From NCBI GenBank assembly GCA_002349055.1, contig DECD01000014.1, forward strand, positions 14,491-78,490: a stretch of DNA of 64,000 bases, given 5' to 3'. The DNA is from Bacteroidales bacterium UBA2939 (GTDB lineage Bacteria > Bacteroidota > Bacteroidia > Bacteroidales > P3). Below the pieces are notes generated by a model that had not been told where the DNA came from, ran no database searches, and was given only the letters and a program-made list of their open reading frames with translations. Positions 33,181-41,864 of this stretch are shown here, one piece after another. Every line of letters begins with the position of its first letter. Positions within the stretch are counted from its first letter, which is position 1. Made by a program: the position numbers and the translations under genes.

Positions 33181-34836
33181 ATGAAACGATTGACGCCACC
33201 TACCCTCTTCTTTCCTATCTTATTTATTCTATGTAATTTAATCGCAAGCGCGCAGGAGTTTCCGCAGGGCTATTTCCGGCTGCCGCTCGATGGCGACATC
33301 GGCCTCAGTGCCACCTTCGCCGAGTTCCGCACGGGCCATTTCCACGCCGGACTCGACATCCGCACTGGCGGCGAGGTGGGCAAGCCCGTCTATTCCGTCG
33401 CCGACGGCTACGTCTGCGGTGTCCGCATCTCGCCCTGGGGTGGTGGCAAGATGCTCTACGTCAAACACCCCAACGGCTATACCTCTGTGTACATGCACCT
33501 TAACGACTACGCAGGCGAGATTGGCCGCTATGTGCGCCGCGAGCAGTACAAGGAGCAGGTTTACGCCATCGTGCGCGACATCCCCGAGGGGGTGCTGCCG
33601 GTGAAAAAGGGTCAGATGATTGCCCACAGCGGCAACAGCGGCAGCAGCGGCGGTCCCCACCTGCATTTCGAGCTGCGCCACAACGGGCACACCATCAACC
33701 CCTTGCTATTCGGCCTGCGATACAGCGACAACATCAAACCCATCATCCGCGGCATCCGCATCTATCCCACTGAGGGAGAAGCATTCAACATCGCAAAGCA
33801 AGAGGAGATTGAGGTCGCCGGACCTTTCTATCTGGGTGTCTACGCCACCGATGCCGCCGAAGGGTCGACGCTCCGCAACGGGGTGGACAAAGTGGAGATT
33901 TTCGTCGACGGGAAGCTTTTCTTCAAGTACATAACCAACCGCTTCCCACTCGACAGCAGCCGCATCTCCAACGCCCTCATCGATTATCCGTATTATGTCC
34001 GCACCCGCGAGGCATACCTGCTCACCCGCTCACTCCCCGGTGCCCAAGGTGAATGGATTCCCGTGAGGCAAGGCAATGGTATTCTGCGTTTTGCGGAGGG
34101 CACAACCCACAGCATCCGTGTGCGCGTGTCCGACATCAAAGGCAATCTCGACGAGCACACCCTCAATATTAAAATGCTGGCATCCATCGCAAGCGACAAG
34201 CCAAGCACAGACGAGCGCAACACCTACCCTGTCGTCTACAACAAGCCACTGAAAATCAACGGAACGGAACTAAAACTCACCTTCCCTGCACATACCCTCT
34301 ACGACAACGACCGACTGCACATCGTCACCTCTGCCAGCAGCCTCTACCGCTCGCCAGTATGCACCATCAAGCCTTGTACCGTCGACCTGCCACCAAACGA
34401 ATGGTACACCCTCTCGGTCAAAGCCACCTCGCCGTCGGACAAGGCGGTTATTGCCCGCATCGACGGCCGTCGGCCCACGGCCTACAAGACCACCCGCGAG
34501 GGCGACTGGTTCACCGCGTCGGTGCGCGACTTTGGGCAGTTCGCCCTCATGGTCGACCACGAGGCCCCGCGTATCAGTCCTGTCAACTTCCGCGAGGGCA
34601 AGAATATCAAGACCAACACCTTACGAGTAAAAATCAGCGACAACCTCAGCGGCATTGAGACCTACAACTGCTACCTCAACGGGCAGTGGATTCTGGCCGA
34701 ATACGACGGCAAGAGCGCCACGCTGACCATCGATGCCCATGGGGCAATAAAAAAAGGCGTCAACAAACTGCGGGTGGCAGTTGTTGACGCCGTCGGCAAT
34801 ACAGCCGATGTTACTTTCACTATTCGAAAGACTTGA
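33181..34836 (+). CDS. M23-family (LytM-type) secreted metallopeptidase
   Basis: A 551-aa exported protein with a signal peptide ending IASAQ. The LytM peptidase domain (about residues 30-185) has zinc-ligand motifs GHFHAGLDI and PHLHFELRHNG, so the catalytic histidines and Asp are present. A long C-terminal part (about 190-551) consists of beta domains resembling Ig-like folds. Likely a peptidoglycan endopeptidase. ATG 33181 is chosen over a TTG three codons earlier. Its last 17 bases overlap the convergent rocD gene, and the rocD terminator lies inside its coding sequence near residues 526-537. Confidence 0.9.
   Translation: MKRLTPPTLFFPILFILCNLIASAQEFPQGYFRLPLDGDIGLSATFAEFRTGHFHAGLDIRTGGEVGKPVYSVADGYVCGVRISPWGGGKMLYVKHPNGYTSVYMHLNDYAGEIGRYVRREQYKEQVYAIVRDIPEGVLPVKKGQMIAHSGNSGSSGGPHLHFELRHNGHTINPLLFGLRYSDNIKPIIRGIRIYPTEGEAFNIAKQEEIEVAGPFYLGVYATDAAEGSTLRNGVDKVEIFVDGKLFFKYITNRFPLDSSRISNALIDYPYYVRTREAYLLTRSLPGAQGEWIPVRQGNGILRFAEGTTHSIRVRVSDIKGNLDEHTLNIKMLASIASDKPSTDERNTYPVVYNKPLKINGTELKLTFPAHTLYDNDRLHIVTSASSLYRSPVCTIKPCTVDLPPNEWYTLSVKATSPSDKAVIARIDGRRPTAYKTTREGDWFTASVRDFGQFALMVDHEAPRISPVNFREGKNIKTNTLRVKISDNLSGIETYNCYLNGQWILAEYDGKSATLTIDAHGAIKKGVNKLRVAVVDAVGNTADVTFTIRKT
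34756..34791 (-). terminator. rocD terminator embedded in the M23 coding region
   Basis: GGCGTCAACAA / TTGTTGACGCC, extending inward to 15 pairs with one bulged A and a 5-base loop. On the minus strand it is followed by TTTTTTTATT, about 30 bases past the rocD stop. Confidence 0.85.
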
Positions 34837-36040
34837 TAGCCTGCTTGATAAGCTCCATGGCCTCGCGCAGCTGCTGCTCGGTGATGACCAGCGGGGGAGC
34901 GAAGCGGATGATGTGCTGATGGGTGGGTTTGGCCAGCACGCCGAGGTCGCGCATCTTCAGGCACACATCCCAAGCCTCCTTGCCGTTGTGGGGCTTGATA
35001 ATGATGGCGTTAAGTAAACCTTTACCACGAACCTTCTCAATCATCGGGCTCTTGAAGTTGCTCATCTCCTCGCGGAAAATCTTTCCTAAACGGTCGGCAT
35101 TCTCCATGAGGTGCTCGTCCTTGATGACCTGAAGGGCGGCGATGGAGACCTTGGCGGCGATGGGGTTGCCACCAAAGGTGGAGCCGTGCTCACCGGGCTT
35201 GATATTCAACATGATGTCGTCGTCGGCCAGGACGGCGCTGACAGGCATCACGCCGCCACCGAGGGCTTTGCCGAGGATGAGGAGGTCGGGACGCACGCCT
35301 TCGTGGTCGCAAGCCAGCATCTTGCCGGTACGGGCGATACCGCACTGCACCTCGTCGGCCATGAACAACACATTGTATTTCTTGCAGATGTCGTAGCATT
35401 TCTTGAGGTAACCCTCGTCGGGGACATAGACACCAGCCTCACCCTGGATGGGCTCGAGGAGGAATCCGGCCACCTTCTTGCCGTGCTCGGCAAGGCATTT
35501 CTCGAGGGCGTCGGGATCGTTGTAAGGTATGCGGATGAAACCGGGAGTCATGGGGCCGTAGTTGGCGTAGCTCTCGGGGTCGTTGCTCATGGTGATGATG
35601 GTGATGGTGCGGCCATGGAAGTTACCTTCGCAGCAGACAATCATCACTTCGTCGTTGGGGATGCCTTTTTTCACCACACCCCAGCGGCGGGCCAGCTTCA
35701 AGGCGGTCTCGTCGGCCTCGGCACCGGTGTTCATGGGCAGCACTTTGTCATAGCCGAAGTACTCGGTGACATATTTTTCCCACTCACCCAGGCAGTTGTT
35801 GTAGAAAGCACGGCTGCTGAGGGTCAGCTCGTGGGCCTGGTCGCACATAGCCTTGACAATCTTCGGGTGGCAATGGCCTTGGTTGACAGCGGAATAGGCG
35901 GAAAGGAAGTCGAAATACTTCTTACCCTCGCAGTCCCACACGAATGCGCCTTCGCCTTTGGCGAGGACGACGGGCAGAGGATGATAGTTGTGGGCGCCGT
36001 AACGGGCTTCCATTTCCATGAATTGTTCTGATTTTGTCAT
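34820..36040 (-). CDS. rocD: Ornithine aminotransferase
   Basis: PLP-dependent class III aminotransferase, 406 aa, moving the delta-amino group of ornithine to 2-oxoglutarate to give glutamate semialdehyde (arginine/proline metabolism). Characteristic segments are ARYGAHNYHPLPVVLAKGEG, LPMNTGAEADETALKLAR, GNFHGRTITIITMSNDP, EPIQGEAGVYVP, the cofactor Asp in MADEVQCGIARTGK, the Schiff-base Lys in LILGKALGGGVMPVSA, and STFGGNPIAAKV. Full length, single gene with its own promoter. Confidence 0.95.
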   Translation of the reverse strand: MTKSEQFMEMEARYGAHNYHPLPVVLAKGEGAFVWDCEGKKYFDFLSAYSAVNQGHCHPKIVKAMCDQAHELTLSSRAFYNNCLGEWEKYVTEYFGYDKVLPMNTGAEADETALKLARRWGVVKKGIPNDEVMIVCCEGNFHGRTITIITMSNDPESYANYGPMTPGFIRIPYNDPDALEKCLAEHGKKVAGFLLEPIQGEAGVYVPDEGYLKKCYDICKKYNVLFMADEVQCGIARTGKMLACDHEGVRPDLLILGKALGGGVMPVSAVLADDDIMLNIKPGEHGSTFGGNPIAAKVSIAALQVIKDEHLMENADRLGKIFREEMSNFKSPMIEKVRGKGLLNAIIIKPHNGKEAWDVCLKMRDLGVLAKPTHQHIIRFAPPLVITEQQLREAMELIKQAIKSFE

Positions 36041-36086
36041 AGTTGTATTGTTTTAAGTGTTAATGTTGGCAATTTGAAAAACGGTG

Positions 36087-36094
36087 CAAATATA
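36087..36094 (-). promoter_or_regulatory. -7 box (TATATTTG) of rocD
   Basis: TATATTTGCACC on the minus strand, about 47 bases upstream of the rocD ATG. Confidence 0.55.
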
Positions 36095-36141
36095 CACATT
36101 TTTTTTAAATATGGAAAATTTCTTGACACTTTTCTCGTTAT

Positions 36142-37914
36142 ATGGACGTGAAAAAAGAGAATACCATACTTCAGATACATGATTTGTCGATAGCCTTCGA
36201 CGGGCGGACGGTGGTGGAAGGACTGAACCTGACGCTGGAGCGCGGGAAGACACTGGGCATCGTGGGCGAGAGTGGCAGCGGCAAGAGCGTCAGCACTTTG
36301 GCTCTCATGGGCTTGCTGCCGAAGAACGCCACCGTCAGCGGTAGCGCAACGCTTAAAACACACTCCTCCGTCTCCGCCGATGGCGGAGACGCCTCCCCTT
36401 TCTTAGGGGAGGAGCAGGCTGACGCAGGTACAGAGCTGCTCACGCTCGACGAAGAGGGCTTCCGCAGCATCCGAGGCCGTCGCATCAGCATGATTTTCCA
36501 GGAACCCATGACGAGCCTCAACCCCGTGCAGAGATGCGGGGAGCAGGTGTTGGAGATGATGAGAGGGGAAAGAAAAAATGAGAAAGAACGGGTGATAGAG
36601 CTGTTCAAGGAGGTGCTGCTGCCGAGGCCGGAGAAAATTTTCGACAGCTATCCCCACGAAATCAGCGGCGGCCAGAAGCAGCGCGTGATGATTGCCATGG
36701 CCCTCATCAACAAGCCCGACATCATCATAGCCGACGAACCCACCACGGCCCTCGACGTCACCGTGCAGAAGACCATCCTGGAGCTGCTGAAGTCATTGCA
36801 GGAGAAGCATGGCATCAGCATCATCTTCATCACTCACGACCTCGGCGTCATCAGCCAGATTGCCGACGACATCCTCGTCATGTACCGCGGTAAGATGGTG
36901 GAGCAAGGTCCCGCCTACGAGATTCTCCACCACCCCAAAGAACCTTACACCCAAGGACTGCTGGCCTGCCGTCCGCCGCTGGACAGCCGACCGGAGCGAC
37001 TGCCGACGGTGGAAGAGTTTTTGGATAGCCTCACCCCCAACCCCTCTCCATATGGAGAGGGGAGCGAAATGAAAGGGTATCTACCCTTCTCTCCTCTTGG
37101 AGAGGGGTCGGGGGTGAGGCTTCTGTCTGTCAATAATCTTTCCGTCACCTACACGCTGAAGAAGAGCCTCTTCGGCAAGCCGTTGCAGACGCTCAAGGGT
37201 GTCGACGGCATCAGCTTCGACATCATGGAGGGCGAGACCCTCGGACTTGTGGGCGAGAGCGGCTGCGGCAAAAGCACCCTCGGCCGCGCCTTGCTGCGCC
37301 TGATAGACCACAGCGACGGCAGCATCAGCTACCGCGGCCAAAGCCTCGACACCCTCAGCCGCCGCCAGATGCGCGCCCTGCGTCCCAAGTTGCAGATCAT
37401 CTTCCAAGACCCCTACTCCAGCCTCAACCCGAGGATAACGATAGGCGACGCGATAGCGGAACCGCTGAAGGTACACGGCACTAGCATCTCTAGTTGCTCT
37501 AGTTCTTCTAGTATAACTAGTATCACTAGAGATTTGATGCAGCAGGTGGGTCTCAACCCGGACTGGTACAGCCGCTATCCCCACGAACTGAGCGGCGGCC
37601 AGCGCCAACGCGTCTGCATCGCCCGGGCGCTCATCTTGCAGCCCGAGCTGGTGGTGTGCGACGAGAGCGTGTCGGCCCTCGACGTCAGCGTCCAGGCTCA
37701 GGTGCTCAACCTCCTCAACGACCTCAAGCGCCGCTACCACTACACCTATCTCTTCATCACCCACGACCTCTCAGTAGTGAAATTCCTTTCCGACCGCATC
37801 ATGGTGATGCAAAAAGGAAAAATCGTCGAGAGTGGCACTCCCGACGATATTTTCGACCATCCTCAAACGGAATACACCCGCACACTTATCAACGCAATCC
37901 CGAGGATAGAATAA
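36142..37914 (+). CDS. Fused double ABC transporter ATPase (DppD-DppF/OppD-OppF type)
   Basis: A 590-aa protein with two complete ABC nucleotide-binding domains for oligopeptide-type importers. The first half has Walker A GESGSGKS, Q-loop FQEPMTSLNP, signature ISGGQKQR and Walker B IIIADEPTTALD. The second has GESGCGKS, FQDPYSSLNP, LSGGQRQR and LVVCDESVSALD, where the Walker B Glu is kept. No permease or binding-protein gene is adjacent. The protein carries three in-frame repeat insertions: residues about 73-94, the domain linker (about 296-326) and about 447-464. All lie at surface or linker positions between conserved motifs, so activity is probably kept. Confidence 0.92.
   Translation: MDVKKENTILQIHDLSIAFDGRTVVEGLNLTLERGKTLGIVGESGSGKSVSTLALMGLLPKNATVSGSATLKTHSSVSADGGDASPFLGEEQADAGTELLTLDEEGFRSIRGRRISMIFQEPMTSLNPVQRCGEQVLEMMRGERKNEKERVIELFKEVLLPRPEKIFDSYPHEISGGQKQRVMIAMALINKPDIIIADEPTTALDVTVQKTILELLKSLQEKHGISIIFITHDLGVISQIADDILVMYRGKMVEQGPAYEILHHPKEPYTQGLLACRPPLDSRPERLPTVEEFLDSLTPNPSPYGEGSEMKGYLPFSPLGEGSGVRLLSVNNLSVTYTLKKSLFGKPLQTLKGVDGISFDIMEGETLGLVGESGCGKSTLGRALLRLIDHSDGSISYRGQSLDTLSRRQMRALRPKLQIIFQDPYSSLNPRITIGDAIAEPLKVHGTSISSCSSSSSITSITRDLMQQVGLNPDWYSRYPHELSGGQRQRVCIARALILQPELVVCDESVSALDVSVQAQVLNLLNDLKRRYHYTYLFITHDLSVVKFLSDRIMVMQKGKIVESGTPDDIFDHPQTEYTRTLINAIPRIE
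36358..36424 (+). repeat. Family-A palindromic element in-frame in ABC ATPase, domain 1
   Basis: ACACACTCCTC, stem CGTCTCCGCC-GAT-GGCGGAGACG, stem CTCCCC-TTTCTTA-GGGGAG, then GAGCAGGCTGAC: the complement of the 5194-5251 element with the small stem replaced. It reads THSSVSADGGDASPFLGEE between Walker A and the Q-loop. Confidence 0.85.
37029..37119 (+). repeat. Family-B palindromic element in-frame in the ABC linker
   Basis: Outer arms CCTCACCCCC / GGGGGTGAGG (37029-37038, 37110-37119). Inside are the stem CCCCTCTCCATATGGAGAGGGG broken as CCCCTCTCCA/TGGAGAGGGG, AGGGTA/TACCCT, and a further GGAGAGGGG. About 30 residues, beginning LTPNPSPYGEG. Confidence 0.85.
37481..37534 (+). repeat. Nine-base CTAG-phased repeat in-frame in ABC domain 2
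   Basis: CTAG occurs at 37481, 37490, 37499, 37508, 37517 and 37526, exactly nine bases apart, as six CTAGNNNNN units. The reading is Ser/Thr/Ile-rich (TSISSCSSSSSITSIT). Confidence 0.9.
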
Positions 37915-37918
37915 ACTT

Positions 37919-40900
37919 TTATTTTACTATCAGGCGACGGACGGCGACAGCCTCCGGGCTGACCACTTGGACGAAGTAGATGCCCTTGGCGAAGTCCGAG
38001 ACGTCGACCTTGAGGCTACCGTTGACGCCTTTGCGGCAGAAGACCTCGCGGCCGTTGAGGTCGAGGATGCTCACCGTGGCCTCAGCGGTGGTGCCACTCA
38101 CGGTAACCATGCTGCTGGCGGGGTTGGGGGCCAACAGGAAGCAGCAAGCTTCGGCATCGGCGATGCCACTGTTCTCGACAAAGGTGGCCGTGAGGGTGAC
38201 ATCGGAAGTCAACTGGAAACGGTATACCGAGTCGGTCTCGCCGTTGCTCCAGCCACCAAAGTGATAGCCTGCGAGCGGCGTGGCGACCAGAGTCACCATC
38301 GTTCCGGCGTTGTATCTGCCGGCGCCAATCACAGTGCCGCGCGAGTGGTCATAGTTCACCGTGACGGTGTAGCGCACCGTGGTGGTATCGATGGGGTCGC
38401 AGATGGAGGTGCTCACAAAGAAGGCCGAATCGAGGCCGGTGGCATCGGTGGTGTTGAAGAGAGTGTCGCCGTTGGCGTTGACAATCTCGAACGAGCAGAG
38501 GTTGTCGTCGTTGCCCGAGAACCAGTCGAACGAGACCGTCATGTCGGCGCAGAAGCGCAGGTTGAGTTCGTCGTCGCTGCCGCGGCGCATGGTGAACCAA
38601 GCCACCTGCTCACCATCAGCCGTAACGCGCAGGCGGGCGCCGTGCCAGCCGTCGCCCTGGGCGGCATGGGTGTGGACGGTGACCATGCACTCCTCGCCGG
38701 AGCAGCCGGTGCGGTAGCTGCCGCTGACGGCATCGCTGGTGTCGCCGTCGGCGCAGAGCGTGCGCACCGCAATGTCATACTCGGTATAGGGAGCCACTCC
38801 GGTGGCGGTATAGCTGGGGGTGCCGGTAGCGGTGCCCACCTGCACGCCGTCGACATAGACGGCCCATGCGGTGGCTTCGCCGCGCGGCGTCCAGTGCAGA
38901 CTGATGCTGTTGGCGTCGGCGCTGTCGAAGGTGAGGCTGGTCACCGAGCGGCAGCCCGAGATGGGCTCGAGATGGAAGTCGAAGAAGTAGACATAGTGGT
39001 AGATATTGTTCACGATGGGGCTCACCACCACGCGGTTGCCGGTGCCGGTATAGCTGTCCAGGTAGAAGATATACTCGTTGTGGTCATAGTCGGGGGTGCC
39101 GGCGGGAATCTCGACGGTGTCGACCCACACCACATCGGAGCAGTTCTCCTGGCTGGCCACGCCGACCTTGACCCAAGCCTGGTCGGAAGAGGAAATCCAC
39201 GAGCGCAGCTGTACGCCGTTGAGGGGGTCGGCCACGGCGGGCAGCATGAACCACTCATTCAGGTCGGCATTGCGCACGTAGCCGCGGTGGCTGTTGGTCA
39301 GACGGCCTTTGAAGAAGTAGGTCGACCAGTGCCAGCAGTCGGTGAAGCCGTTGGTGGCGGCGGCAATCATGTCGCTCTGCGTGAAGTGGAAGGGGATGGG
39401 CAACAGGGCGCAGAGCGTGGTGAAGCCGGCGGTGGTGCTGTAGCGCACCAGCGTGTCGCAGACGATACCCACGCGCACCTCGTAGTGGCTGGCGGGATTG
39501 AGGTCCTCGATGGTGTAGGTGTTTCCCGTGACGATGTCGGCCAGAATCCAGGAGCCACCGCCTTGCGAGCGGTACTCAACCCTGTATTCGGCACTCGCGT
39601 CGCCGTACCAGGTCACCTCGGCATTGACGCTGTCCACCTCGCCCATAGCCACCACCGGCGGCTCGCAGCTGTAGTCGTTGTTGCACTCGCCCACGAAACG
39701 CAGGTCGGGCTGCATATAGGCCGAGGTGATGCCGCTGGTGCCATAGCTGTAGTACATCTTGCCCTCGGCGGGATGCCAGTACCACTGAACGGCGCCGCTG
39801 ATGGGGAGGCTGGTGCCGGTACTGTCGCGCACGGCGACCAGCACATTCGAGTGGCCGTCATAGACAAAGGGGGTGGTGAAGAGCAGGGTGTCCCATTCCT
39901 GGGCGGCCAAGGTGTAGCTCACGCGCGAGGCCACCTGGGTAAGACCCGTGGTGCCGGGATTCGAGGTCAGCGAGTCGAGGGTGGTATGCCCCATATAGAT
40001 GCTGAGGGTGCGGGTGACGGGGGAGGCGTTGGCGGGCAGGTAGCGGTGCAAGGCAATGCCGCGGAGGGTGTCCATGCTGTAGAGCACGTCGGCATCGTAG
40101 CGCACCACGCTATAGCTGACGCCGTAGGCGCTGGCCATGGGGTAGTCGGACGAGTGGTCGTTGGCACCGCTGTAGAGCTCGGTCTCGCCGCAGTTGGTGA
40201 AGATGACGCTGCTGCTGACGGCCTCGGCGGTATCATTCTCGCAGAGGGTCGAGAGTGTCAGCTCGTACTGGTGCGTGCGGTCGAGGCCGGTGAAGATGTA
40301 GGAGGTGCCGACGACAGACTCCGCCACGACGACATTGTCCTCGGTCAGGTCGGTCAAGACAGCCCAGACGCCGGTGGCGGCGTGGCCGTGGTTCTGATAC
40401 TCCCACTGGAACGAGGCGGCGTCGACGCTGGTGCCCACCTGGGTGAGGCCGGTGATGCTGTAGCAGGCCAGCTCGGTGGTGAAGGTGGCGGTGCGGGCGT
40501 CGCTGGTCTCGCCGCCGCCGCAGAGGGTCTTCACCCACACATAGTACTGCGTGGCGGGTTCAAGGTCGGTGAGGGAGAGGTAGGTATAGGTGGTCTGCTC
40601 GGTCTCGGCCGAGTCGATATTGTTGACGGTGGCGTAGCTGACGGTGTAGCCCTGTGCGCCGTCGACACTGGGCCAGCTGACAGTGGCCGTGTTGGGGCCG
40701 ATGTTCTCGACGCTGGCCGAGGTGGGACGCGCGCAGCTGTTGAGGCTGACGATGACGAGGTCATCGAGGTAGGGGTTGTCGTTGCCGTAGCCAGTGCCGT
40801 AGTCGGCGGTGAAGATCAGGTAACCCTGAGCTGACGGCAGGCCGCTGACGGTGTCGGTGCGCACCTCATAGGTGGTCCATGCGTAGCCAGGGGCATAGGA

Positions 40901-41302
40901 GCCGATGAGGTGGTAGGTAGTCAGGTCGGTGGCGTTGGTGGCGGCATAGAGCTTGAGGGTGCTCTTGTAGACCGTGAAACTCAGTTCCAGAGCGTTCAGC
41001 GGCGCGGAGATGAGCGGTGTGGCGGCACGCATAGTGCCTGTGCCGTCAGTACTGTTGCCGTTGAAGTTCAACACATTGCCGTGGGTTCCTCCAAAGCTGA
41101 AGACATTGGGGAGGAGGGCATTGCCGCTCGTTACCGAGTTCACGCGGGTCCAGCAGGGTACGAAGTTGGTGCCGCCGGCGGTGAGGCTGTCGAAGTTCTC
41201 GCTCCAAGGGAGGGTGACGGCGCAGCTATCCTGGGCGCGGAGGCCGAGGGGTGCGACGGCCGCCACGAGGAGCAGCGCAAAGGTAATAATTCTTTTCATC
41301 AT
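37919..41302 (-). CDS. Large secreted protein with fibronectin-III-like repeats and T9SS sorting domain
   Basis: A 1127-aa exported protein (signal peptide MMKRIITFALLLVAAVAPLG, cleavage near LRAQ). Residues 25-190 resemble the choice-of-anchor/jellyroll start found in Bacteroidota (LPWSENFDSL). At least three fibronectin-III-like modules follow, near residues 195-285, 600-690 and 855-935 (each ending in a YxVxVxTLC-type strand). An InlB-like B-repeat (GTVIGAGRYNAGTMVTLVA, YHFGGWSNG) comes near 1000-1055. The C-terminus is a type A T9SS sorting domain (LLAPNPASSMVTVSG, VSILDLNGREV, KGIYFVQVVS, RRLIVK). It should be exported by the T9SS and surface-anchored or released; an adhesin or matrix role is inferred. 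Confidence 0.88.
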   Translation of the reverse strand: MMKRIITFALLLVAAVAPLGLRAQDSCAVTLPWSENFDSLTAGGTNFVPCWTRVNSVTSGNALLPNVFSFGGTHGNVLNFNGNSTDGTGTMRAATPLISAPLNALELSFTVYKSTLKLYAATNATDLTTYHLIGSYAPGYAWTTYEVRTDTVSGLPSAQGYLIFTADYGTGYGNDNPYLDDLVIVSLNSCARPTSASVENIGPNTATVSWPSVDGAQGYTVSYATVNNIDSAETEQTTYTYLSLTDLEPATQYYVWVKTLCGGGETSDARTATFTTELACYSITGLTQVGTSVDAASFQWEYQNHGHAATGVWAVLTDLTEDNVVVAESVVGTSYIFTGLDRTHQYELTLSTLCENDTAEAVSSSVIFTNCGETELYSGANDHSSDYPMASAYGVSYSVVRYDADVLYSMDTLRGIALHRYLPANASPVTRTLSIYMGHTTLDSLTSNPGTTGLTQVASRVSYTLAAQEWDTLLFTTPFVYDGHSNVLVAVRDSTGTSLPISGAVQWYWHPAEGKMYYSYGTSGITSAYMQPDLRFVGECNNDYSCEPPVVAMGEVDSVNAEVTWYGDASAEYRVEYRSQGGGSWILADIVTGNTYTIEDLNPASHYEVRVGIVCDTLVRYSTTAGFTTLCALLPIPFHFTQSDMIAAATNGFTDCWHWSTYFFKGRLTNSHRGYVRNADLNEWFMLPAVADPLNGVQLRSWISSSDQAWVKVGVASQENCSDVVWVDTVEIPAGTPDYDHNEYIFYLDSYTGTGNRVVVSPIVNNIYHYVYFFDFHLEPISGCRSVTSLTFDSADANSISLHWTPRGEATAWAVYVDGVQVGTATGTPSYTATGVAPYTEYDIAVRTLCADGDTSDAVSGSYRTGCSGEECMVTVHTHAAQGDGWHGARLRVTADGEQVAWFTMRRGSDDELNLRFCADMTVSFDWFSGNDDNLCSFEIVNANGDTLFNTTDATGLDSAFFVSTSICDPIDTTTVRYTVTVNYDHSRGTVIGAGRYNAGTMVTLVATPLAGYHFGGWSNGETDSVYRFQLTSDVTLTATFVENSGIADAEACCFLLAPNPASSMVTVSGTTAEATVSILDLNGREVFCRKGVNGSLKVDVSDFAKGIYFVQVVSPEAVAVRRLIVK

Positions 41303-41393
41303 GTTATTATTTTTTGAAAGAGAACCCGTCGCGGGTTGGCGCGGCGGGTTCCGGATTGTCAAAGTATATGTTGGGTTGTGAATATTCGCTTCC

Positions 41394-41795
41394 CTAGCGG
41401 GTCTTCTTGCTGGCCTCCTTGGCCTCGACGGTCATGGTGGCGTGCGGCACAATCATCAGGCGCTCCTTGGGGATGAGCTTGCCCGTGGCCTGGCAGATGC
41501 CGTAGGTGCCATTCTCGATGCGTATGAGTGCGGCGCGAAGATCGCGGATGAATTTCTGCTGACGGGCGGCAAGCTTCTGGTTTTCCTCCTTCAACAGCAC
41601 ATTGCTGCCTTCTTCGAGGGTCTTGAAGGTGGGAGCAGTGTCGGTCACGTCGTTCTCGCTGCCGGCAACGGCCTGCTGAAGCATCTCGAGGTCCTTCTCG
41701 GCCTTGGCTATCTTCTCCAGAATCAGCGCCTTGAACTCCTGCAACTCCTCGGGGGAGTAGCGGTTCTTCTCTTGGTGTTTAGTCTTTGCTTCCAT
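41394..41795 (-). CDS. DksA/TraR-family protein lacking most zinc cysteines
   Basis: A 133-aa protein. A coiled-coil N-terminal half (about residues 15-90) is followed by the DksA/TraR zinc-finger region GTYGICQATGKLIPKERLMIVPHATMTVEAK. Only one of the four usual cysteines is present; the second pair is replaced by His-Ala-Thr, a pattern common in Bacteroidota members. It is predicted to bind the RNA polymerase secondary channel and modulate transcription, perhaps with ppGpp. It has its own -7 box. Confidence 0.88.
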   Translation of the reverse strand: MEAKTKHQEKNRYSPEELQEFKALILEKIAKAEKDLEMLQQAVAGSENDVTDTAPTFKTLEEGSNVLLKEENQKLAARQQKFIRDLRAALIRIENGTYGICQATGKLIPKERLMIVPHATMTVEAKEASKKTR

Positions 41796-41817
41796 CGTTT
41801 ATAGATTTTTTCAAGGG

Positions 41818-41825
41818 CAAAAGTA
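41818..41825 (-). promoter_or_regulatory. -7 box (TACTTTTG) of the dksA-like gene
   Basis: TACTTTTGCCC on the minus strand, about 22 bases upstream of the start codon. Confidence 0.55.
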
Positions 41826-41864
41826 GACAAAATATCTCACATAGAACGCAAAAACATTTCAACA

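Noticed and set aside
37967..40834. 955-codon plus-strand ORF opposite the fibronectin-III-like protein
   Set aside because: Antisense reading of a repetitive GC-rich gene. It is Val/Gly/Ala/His-rich with no domain, while the minus strand shows a signal peptide and sorting domain.
37919..41302. CRISPR-like or tandem gene repeats in the adhesin
   Set aside because: Periodicity comes from protein-level fibronectin-III modules, not from DNA repeats.
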